DNA of 10,276 bases, from positions 1-10,276 of the forward strand of contig CAYTFK010000257.1 of assembly GCA_964436865.1 (NCBI GenBank), given 5' to 3'. The translations under genes were made by a program, and so were the position numbers. The DNA is from JAXGPP01 sp964436865. Its GTDB lineage: Bacteria; Planctomycetota; Planctomycetia; Pirellulales; Thermoguttaceae. How positions within the stretch are numbered: position 1 is the stretch's first letter; the number at the start of each line of letters is the position of its first letter. Positions 6,682 through 10,276 of the stretch are shown here, in pieces. Under the pieces are notes generated by a model. That model had not been told where the DNA came from, did not search any database, and saw only the letters and a list, made by a program, of their open reading frames with translations.

Positions 6682-7700
6682 AACGTTTCTCCCGATGCCA
6701 ATGGGGCCCAGACTTCAATCAGTGTACCGCGCCCGGGCGCAGTGCGGATCGACAGGTCGCCTCCGATGAGCCGCGCGCGCTCTTCCATGCTATCGAGGCC
6801 GATCCCGGCTTTCCGATGGACGCGCGCCGAATCGAATCCCACGCCCTCGTCTTCAATCGACAAGAGGGCGCCCTGCTCGGTGACCGCCAGCGACAGGCTC
6901 GCCTCGGCGACGCCGGCGTGGCGGGCGATATTCCTCAGCCCTTCCTGCGCGATGCGGTAGAGGGCCAGCGCCGTCTCTTTGGAAAGGTTCCCGGCGCTGC
7001 CCGTGGCCGAGAATTCGACCGCGATCCCCTCGCGCCGGCCGAGGCCGTCGCACTCCGAACGCAGGGCTTCCACCAGCCCCAGATCGTCGAGAATGGCCGG
7101 GTGCAACTGCCGCGAGAGGGTGTGAATGTCGCTGGAAAGGTTGATCAATTGCGATTCAATCGCCTGCAGTCTTTGGGAAACGCCGGGGACGATGTCCGGC
7201 TCCCGGCTCAGCCGGCCCACCTCGACCGCAACCGCGGCAATGCGCTGGGTGAGATCGTCGTGCATCTCGCGGGCCAGCCGGCGGCACTCGGCCTCACGGG
7301 CGGTGAGCAGCTTGCCGGCCAATGTGCGGAGAGCTTTCTCCGATTGCTTGCGCCCCGTGATGTCGGAGACGATGTGGACGATACCCGTCAGCGTTCCCTG
7401 TTGATCGAAGAGCGGATCGGCCGAAACCCTGAACCAGCGGTTTCGCCGCTCGTCGTAGTACTCGGTCTCCTCGTGCCGGCGGGATTCGATCGCGGCGGCG
7501 AAAGGGCAGGCCTCCGGCGGCCTGCGCGTGCCGTGCATCAGCGCATAGCAATGGGCGCCGAGGATCTTCTCGCGGGGAAGCTGGAAGAACGACTCGACGG
7601 CGGAATTCATCCGCACGATCCGCAAGCGCTGGTCGAGGATCATGACCAGGTCGTGGATGGCATCGAATGTCGCCTGCCATTCTGAAGCGGCGTCGTTCAA
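6678..7700 (-). CDS. Soluble PAS-domain histidine kinase (HisKA_3 / HATPase_c)
   Basis: A 340-residue sensor kinase without membrane segments, so it senses a cytoplasmic signal. Numbered from the TTG start: PAS/PAC domain at about 5-117 (TFDAIHDLVMILD to HIVSDITGRK), a short coil, then the NarX-type dimerisation domain with REMHDDLTQ (phosphorylated His H147). The ATPase domain follows: N-box RNIARHA (N257), DEGVGF (D284), GIGL (299-302) and GRGT (323-326). The PAS domain carries C51 and C65 in the context CY-ALMHG and ACPF. That is a cysteine arrangement common in PAS_4-like sensors, whose ligand or redox role here is unknown. Start: GGAGG five bases before a TTG at 7700 is preferred; the longer frame begins with a GTG at 7745 that has no Shine-Dalgarno and follows a stop closely. 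Partner regulator overlaps its 3' end. Confidence 0.9.
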   Translation of the reverse strand: MNDAASEWQATFDAIHDLVMILDQRLRIVRMNSAVESFFQLPREKILGAHCYALMHGTRRPPEACPFAAAIESRRHEETEYYDERRNRWFRVSADPLFDQQGTLTGIVHIVSDITGRKQSEKALRTLAGKLLTAREAECRRLAREMHDDLTQRIAAVAVEVGRLSREPDIVPGVSQRLQAIESQLINLSSDIHTLSRQLHPAILDDLGLVEALRSECDGLGRREGIAVEFSATGSAGNLSKETALALYRIAQEGLRNIARHAGVAEASLSLAVTEQGALLSIEDEGVGFDSARVHRKAGIGLDSMEERARLIGGDLSIRTAPGRGTLIEVWAPLASGETL

Positions 7701-7705
7701 CCGTT

Positions 7706-7710
7706 CCTCC
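7706..7710 (-). promoter_or_regulatory. Shine-Dalgarno supporting the TTG start of the kinase gene
   Basis: GGAGG on the minus strand (7710-7706) is five bases before TTG at 7700. The alternative GTG at 7745 lacks any purine-rich site, so translation most likely begins at 7700. Confidence 0.55.
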
Positions 7711-7757
7711 GGCGGTAGTTGAGAGTTTATTTCGTACTGGATCACAAGCGATCAGGC

Positions 7758-7880
7758 CCGGTTACAGGAAGCCTCGCATGCGCCCGGTGGCGGCGAAGAC
7801 CCGGCTACAAAAAGCCTCGTACCAGTAGCGGCGAAGACTCGGCTACAAAAAGCCTCGCTCGCGCCCGGCAGCGGCGAGGC
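7758..7880. repeat. Three tandem copies of a ~40-bp GC-rich unit
   Basis: Units start at 7758 (43 bp), 7801 (38 bp) and 7839 (42 bp). Each begins with CGGYTACA, has AAGCCTCG near positions 12-19, and ends in GCGGCGAAGAC or a close variant. Unit 2 has lost about five bases from its middle. In units 2 and 3 GGCT and AGCC flank ACAAAA, giving a 4-bp hairpin. The third unit also forms an 8-bp perfect stem, AGCCTCGC (7851-7858) with GCGAGGCT (7874-7881), over a 15-base loop. The array lies 58 bp upstream of the kinase start. It could be a regulator-binding array or a decayed intergenic repeat; sequence alone does not decide. Confidence 0.75.
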
Positions 7881-7888
7881 TGTTATCC

Positions 7889-7924
7889 CTGGAGGGGTCA
7901 CAGGCTGCTCCGTATGTCCTCCAG
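7889..7924. repeat. Inverted repeat, 7-bp perfect arms
   Basis: CTGGAGG (7889-7895) is complementary to CCTCCAG (7918-7924) over a 22-base loop. It follows directly after the tandem-repeat array. No function assigned. Confidence 0.4.
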
Positions 7925-7953
7925 TCGCGTAGAACGATTCTCCGGGCAGAATG

Positions 7954-7970
7954 AATTCGCGGAGCGAATT
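7954..7970. repeat. AT-containing dyad AATTCGC-GGA-GCGAATT
   Basis: Seven-base arms (7954-7960 and 7964-7970) are perfectly complementary around a 3-base centre. The 17-bp dyad has the size of an operator but has no gene next to it; the kinase gene is about 250 bp away. It may equally be a short hairpin of the repeat island. Confidence 0.4.
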
Positions 7971-8129
7971 TGGATGATGGAGATGAATTACACACGCCGA
8001 CTTTCAAGAGCCGGTTTCCGAATCGCGATGGGCCCGCTCGAGGGCAGACCGCTCGACGCGCGGAGTGCGACCCCGGCGCGAGAAGCGATCTGGAAGCGTT
8101 TGCAGCAAACGTTCGGCAAAGGCAGCCGT

Positions 8130-8200
8130 CACAGGGACGCCGACCCACACGATCCCCCCAGCGTGCGGCAATGCGACTGCCTGGTATCGGCGTCCCTGTG
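8130..8200. repeat. Long inverted repeat, 14-bp perfect arms
   Basis: CACAGGGACGCCGA (8130-8143) is exactly complementary to TCGGCGTCCCTGTG (8187-8200), separated by 43 bases that hold a small CCAG/CTGG stem (8158-8161, 8181-8184). This is a 71-bp palindromic element of REP or MITE-like size. No flanking direct repeat is evident. Confidence 0.65.
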
Positions 8201-8358
8201 CCACGCGAATTTCCGGCCGCCAGAGGCTGGGCGACCGGAGGTTTCGAACTCCCGGTTCTTGGCCTTCTTCTAATGCGAATCTCGCGCCAATCGCCCGAGA
8301 GTTTCGGTGGATAAGTCGTAACAGCTTTGCACGAAAGTATTTGTGTCGATCGTTTTGG

Positions 8359-8396
8359 TGGCACGGCGGGCAATGGGCGGGGAATGTGCCGTGCCA
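8359..8396. repeat. Inverted repeat, 9-bp perfect arms
   Basis: TGGCACGGC (8359-8367) pairs with GCCGTGCCA (8388-8396) across a 20-base loop; a further G-T pair extends the stem. It is a second palindrome with a sequence unrelated to the 8130-8200 element. Confidence 0.55.
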
Positions 8397-8624
8397 GAAT
8401 CACGCTTGTGTAGCGAACTGCTGCAGCATTGCACATACGACGCGCGCCAGGGCGGAACCGTGTGCGGCGGGTGAGATGGGCTGCCGTTTCACACTCGTAA
8501 CGAGCCCTGCGGCGAGAGCCGTGCGCTGCGCTTCTTGAAGCTCAAAACCGGTACTTTTGCGAGTAGATAAATCGCGTGCGCAAGGCCAAGCTGGTCATCA
8601 AACTCGTTACGGGGGTGATAGACT

Positions 8625-8674
8625 GCCGGCCGGCCCGTTTCCTGCGCCTCAGAACGGGTCGGCCGGCTGTTTTT
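8625..8674 (+). terminator. Strong intrinsic terminator reading on the plus strand
   Basis: A 15-bp stem: GCCGGCCG (8625-8632) with CGGCCGGC (8660-8667), a G-T wobble (8633/8659), and CCCGTT (8634-8639) with AACGGG (8653-8658). The loop is 13 bases and the stem is followed by TGTTTTTCTT. The T-tract is on the plus strand only. The convergent TIM-barrel gene ends at 8730 on the minus strand, where this hairpin could also act weakly. No plus-strand gene is recognised upstream. Confidence 0.75.
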
Positions 8675-8729
8675 CTTGGTCCGCGGCGAGTGTTCGACAA
8701 CACCCGCAGTCCGCGGGGCGCGGCGGGCG

Positions 8730-9752
8730 TCAGGCGCGCCAGGGACGCGGGCGGTCGCTGGCCTTGCGGACGCTCTCGATAGCCAGTTTCACGTCGGCTT
8801 CGACCTGGAAGTCGAACATGCCGGCGATCACGAAGTCGGCGCCGCCGCGGTAGGCGAAGGGGAAGGCAAACCGCGGCGGGATCGCGCCGGCGGCCATCAC
8901 CTTGAACGCCACCCACGGCTTCTCGACCGTCTCCATGAAGGCGGCCGTCTCCTCCGGGTTGTTGCACCACATGGCGTCGTTGTTGGCGTTGTGGTCGGAG
9001 GCGTTGCCGCGCATCCAGTCGTATTCCTGGCGGTTATCCTTGGGCGTCGCCGACCAGTAGCGGTCCATGTGGAAGGTCTTGACGTAGAAATCGGCGTTGA
9101 CCTTCTGCTCCTCGCAGGCCTTGGGCATGTTGAGCGAGTGCCCGCCGACCCCGGCCGGGACCCCCTGGGCCTTGATCAATTCGACCATCTGGGCGACGAC
9201 ATCCATCTTGCCGCCGTTCATCATGTGCGAGTCGGTGACGCCGCCGTGCGAGTAGATGAGCGTCGCGCCCAAGTCGATCTGCTGCTTGATCTCTTCCTGC
9301 ATCGCCGCCCGGTCCTCGCGAAGCGGGACGCAGACCATGGTCTGGATCTTGTTGGTCCGCGCTTGGTTGTACTTGGTCACTACCGGCCAGCACTTGGGAT
9401 CGAGCTGAATCGTGTTCACACCGCATTCCATCGCCAGGTCGAGCGTCTCGAAGACCTTGGCCTCGGTGTTGTACGACTTGAACAGTTCGGAGGCGTACAT
9501 CAGGTCGCGGCTGTGGGCCCAGCCGCCAATCAGGTTGCCGCCGATCAAGAGCCGGCTCATCGAGACGTTGCCGATCTTGCCGCACGTCAGGCTGCCCGGG
9601 GCGATATCGGTCTTCGGCTTGCGCTCCGTGACTCCCTCGTCGATCGCCGCCCGCAGCGTCTTCTCCTCCACGCTCGCATAGGCCGCGCCAACCGCCGCCG
9701 CGCCAACGATGCCCCGAGCCAGGAAACACCGACGATCTGTTTTCTCCGCCAT
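8730..9752 (-). CDS. Tat-exported TIM-barrel protein, function unknown
   Basis: A 340-residue protein with a twin-arginine signal at the N-terminus: TDRRCFLARG (R7-R8) and then the hydrophobic IVGAAAVGAAYA (to about residue 26), so it should be exported folded, perhaps with a cofactor or metal. After a linker (to about 57) come alternating strands and helices of a (beta/alpha)8 type: RLLIGGNLIGGW, CGVNTIQLD, KIQTMVCVPL, LGATLIYSHGG, GVPAGVGGHS, WVAFKVMAAGAIPP and a final GGADFVIAGMFDF, typical of a last barrel strand. It resembles the aldo/keto reductase-like TIM-barrel proteins of planctomycetes. I do not see the AKR Asp-Tyr-Lys-His tetrad, so reductase activity should not be assumed. H169, H205 and several Asp residues at strand ends could bind a metal. 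Start: ATG at 9752 with AAAGGTGA about six bases upstream. No neighbour on its strand within 500 bp upstream, so probably monocistronic. Confidence 0.8.
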   Translation of the reverse strand: MAEKTDRRCFLARGIVGAAAVGAAYASVEEKTLRAAIDEGVTERKPKTDIAPGSLTCGKIGNVSMSRLLIGGNLIGGWAHSRDLMYASELFKSYNTEAKVFETLDLAMECGVNTIQLDPKCWPVVTKYNQARTNKIQTMVCVPLREDRAAMQEEIKQQIDLGATLIYSHGGVTDSHMMNGGKMDVVAQMVELIKAQGVPAGVGGHSLNMPKACEEQKVNADFYVKTFHMDRYWSATPKDNRQEYDWMRGNASDHNANNDAMWCNNPEETAAFMETVEKPWVAFKVMAAGAIPPRFAFPFAYRGGADFVIAGMFDFQVEADVKLAIESVRKASDRPRPWRA

Positions 9753-9872
9753 CGCTGGTCACCTTTCGGTTGAGAGTCGCAGTGAATTACTTCCAATGGG
9801 TGGTTTGTATTCGGGATAGGTCCCGAGTACCTGCGGGAAGCCACGCCTTAGCTTCGTGCCAAAATGCAAAAA

Positions 9873-9878
9873 TGTCAA
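9873..9878 (-). promoter_or_regulatory. Candidate -35 (TTGACA) for the TIM-barrel gene
   Basis: A perfect TTGACA on the minus strand (9878-9873) lies about 120 bases before the ATG at 9752, inside the only AT-rich patch of the region. The expected -10 position (GAAGCT, 17 bases on) is a poor match. Weak support. Confidence 0.25.
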
Positions 9879-9940
9879 CCTTGGGTTACATATATCGGCA
9901 TCACGGGCGGCGACAGGGGGGTGGGTGCCAGATGCGGAAC

Positions 9941-9991
9941 GAACTGGTCCGCGGAGTCCCCGAGGCGAACTTCGCGGATGTCGCCCAGTTC
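9941..9991. repeat. Structured inverted-repeat element (13 bp paired, one bulge)
   Basis: GAACTGG (9941-9947) pairs with CCAGTTC (9985-9991). Immediately inside it TCCGCG (9948-9953) pairs with CGCGGA (9973-9978), leaving a 6-base bulge on the 3' side and a 19-base loop. The nested perfect arms suggest a real structure, either a folded RNA or a palindromic repeat. No gene overlaps it convincingly. Confidence 0.5.
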
Positions 9992-10276
9992 ACCTGACTC
10001 GGTGGCCTCGATGGCCTGTCTACCGACTGCGCGGAGTGCCGATCGATATGAGTCGGTGTCTCAGGCGCTTGGCGAGCGGCGGTGGTGAACACACTTGCCG
10101 CTGGACCGGCGTGGCGACGTCGCCGCATCGGTGACCGTGTTCTCATTCATCTTCCCGTCGTGGTAGAGATCACAGCATCTTTCCCTCGTGACAGCGCGCC
10201 GAACGGGCTCCTTGCATCCGTTTCACGGCTCAGCGGGTGAATGGAAGAACCGCGCGACGCTTGGCATGGCAGTTGG

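Larger units (their letters stand above)
7701..8729. other. About 1 kb without a supported gene (repeat-rich intergenic island)
   Basis: Nothing here reads as a known protein in any frame. Contents, in order: kinase leader, tandem-repeat array, several inverted repeats, a short CTCGT-A-ACGAG palindrome (8494-8504) and the plus-strand terminator. A minus-strand frame stays open from 8399 to the stop at 8004 (131 codons) but has no ATG; its only start is GTG at 8204. It includes HCPPCHQNDRHKY near its upstream end and crosses two of the palindromes, so it is more likely chance in GC-rich DNA than a gene. No tRNA or CRISPR seen. Confidence 0.6.
9753..10276. other. About 520 bp without a supported gene
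   Basis: Contains the leader and possible promoter of the TIM-barrel gene (AT-rich patch 9861-9896), the structured element at 9941-9991, and about 280 bases to the window end in which I see nothing recognisable. A minus-strand frame is open from the right edge for 42 codons to a stop near 10150; it shows no family features and may be chance. Confidence 0.6.

Noticed and set aside
6669..7685. A 338-codon plus-strand frame opposite the histidine kinase
   Set aside because: Antisense shadow of a kinase with complete catalytic motifs.
7758..7880. CRISPR array
   Set aside because: Only three degenerate units with near-identical sequence throughout and no distinct spacers; no cas genes nearby.
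8228..8252. tRNA T-arm-like sequence (GGTTTCGAACTCC)
   Set aside because: The stem pairs imperfectly at five base pairs and no acceptor, D or anticodon arms fit on either strand.
8576..8782. A 68-codon plus-strand frame (MRKAKLVIKL...)
   Set aside because: It runs through the 15-bp terminator stem and into the antisense of the TIM-barrel gene; no ribosome-binding site.
8676..9773. A 365-codon plus-strand frame opposite the TIM-barrel gene
   Set aside because: Antisense shadow; it begins in the terminator region and has no ribosome-binding site or family motif.
9846..9861. Sigma54 promoter (TGGCACG on the minus strand)
   Set aside because: The -24 half is perfect, but the -12 position reads TAAG instead of TTGC.
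9901..10146. An 81-codon minus-strand frame at the right end
   Set aside because: Low-complexity Arg/Pro/Ser composition, and it overlaps the structured inverted repeat; no family features.

Overview
The window is GC-rich and gene content points to a planctomycete, probably of the Pirellulales type. The evidence is a DUF1559-containing protein, the start of an exported sulfatase, an exported DUF1593 (Sde182-like) protein, a Tat-exported TIM-barrel protein, and wide, hairpin-rich intergenic stretches. This is inference from family distribution; no rRNA or other phylogenetic marker is present.

Layout, left to right. At 1-159 (minus) lies the N-terminus of a secreted sulfatase cut by the window edge. 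It sits downstream of a 624-residue exported DUF1593 protein (244-2118, minus) with a good sigma70-like promoter. These two may form one transcript for handling extracellular glycans. Divergent to them is a 796-residue exported protein (2375-4765, plus): a large unrecognised N-terminal region joined to a DUF1559 C-terminal domain. A hairpin-rich gap separates it from a convergent zinc-dependent alcohol dehydrogenase (4880-5908, minus). Upstream of that, on the same strand, is a translationally coupled two-component pair: a soluble PAS histidine kinase (6678-7700) and a NarL/FixJ-type response regulator (6040-6681), overlapping by four bases.

From 7701 to 8729 there is about 1 kb with no convincing gene. 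It holds three tandem copies of a unit of about 40 bp, several inverted repeats (the best has 14-bp perfect arms) and a strong plus-strand intrinsic terminator with no recognised gene in front of it. Next comes a Tat-exported TIM-barrel protein (8730-9752, minus). The last 500 bp carry no supported gene, only a structured 51-bp inverted-repeat element.

How the parts work together: three or four products are exported (sulfatase, DUF1593 protein, DUF1559 protein, TIM-barrel protein), the first two plausibly for polysaccharide breakdown. The two-component pair is cytoplasmic, with unknown signal and targets; the alcohol dehydrogenase downstream could be one target but has its own candidate promoter. 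I see no obvious new multi-gene system. The least explained parts are the 7.7-8.7 kb repeat island, the orphan terminator, and the large N-terminal region of the DUF1559 protein.
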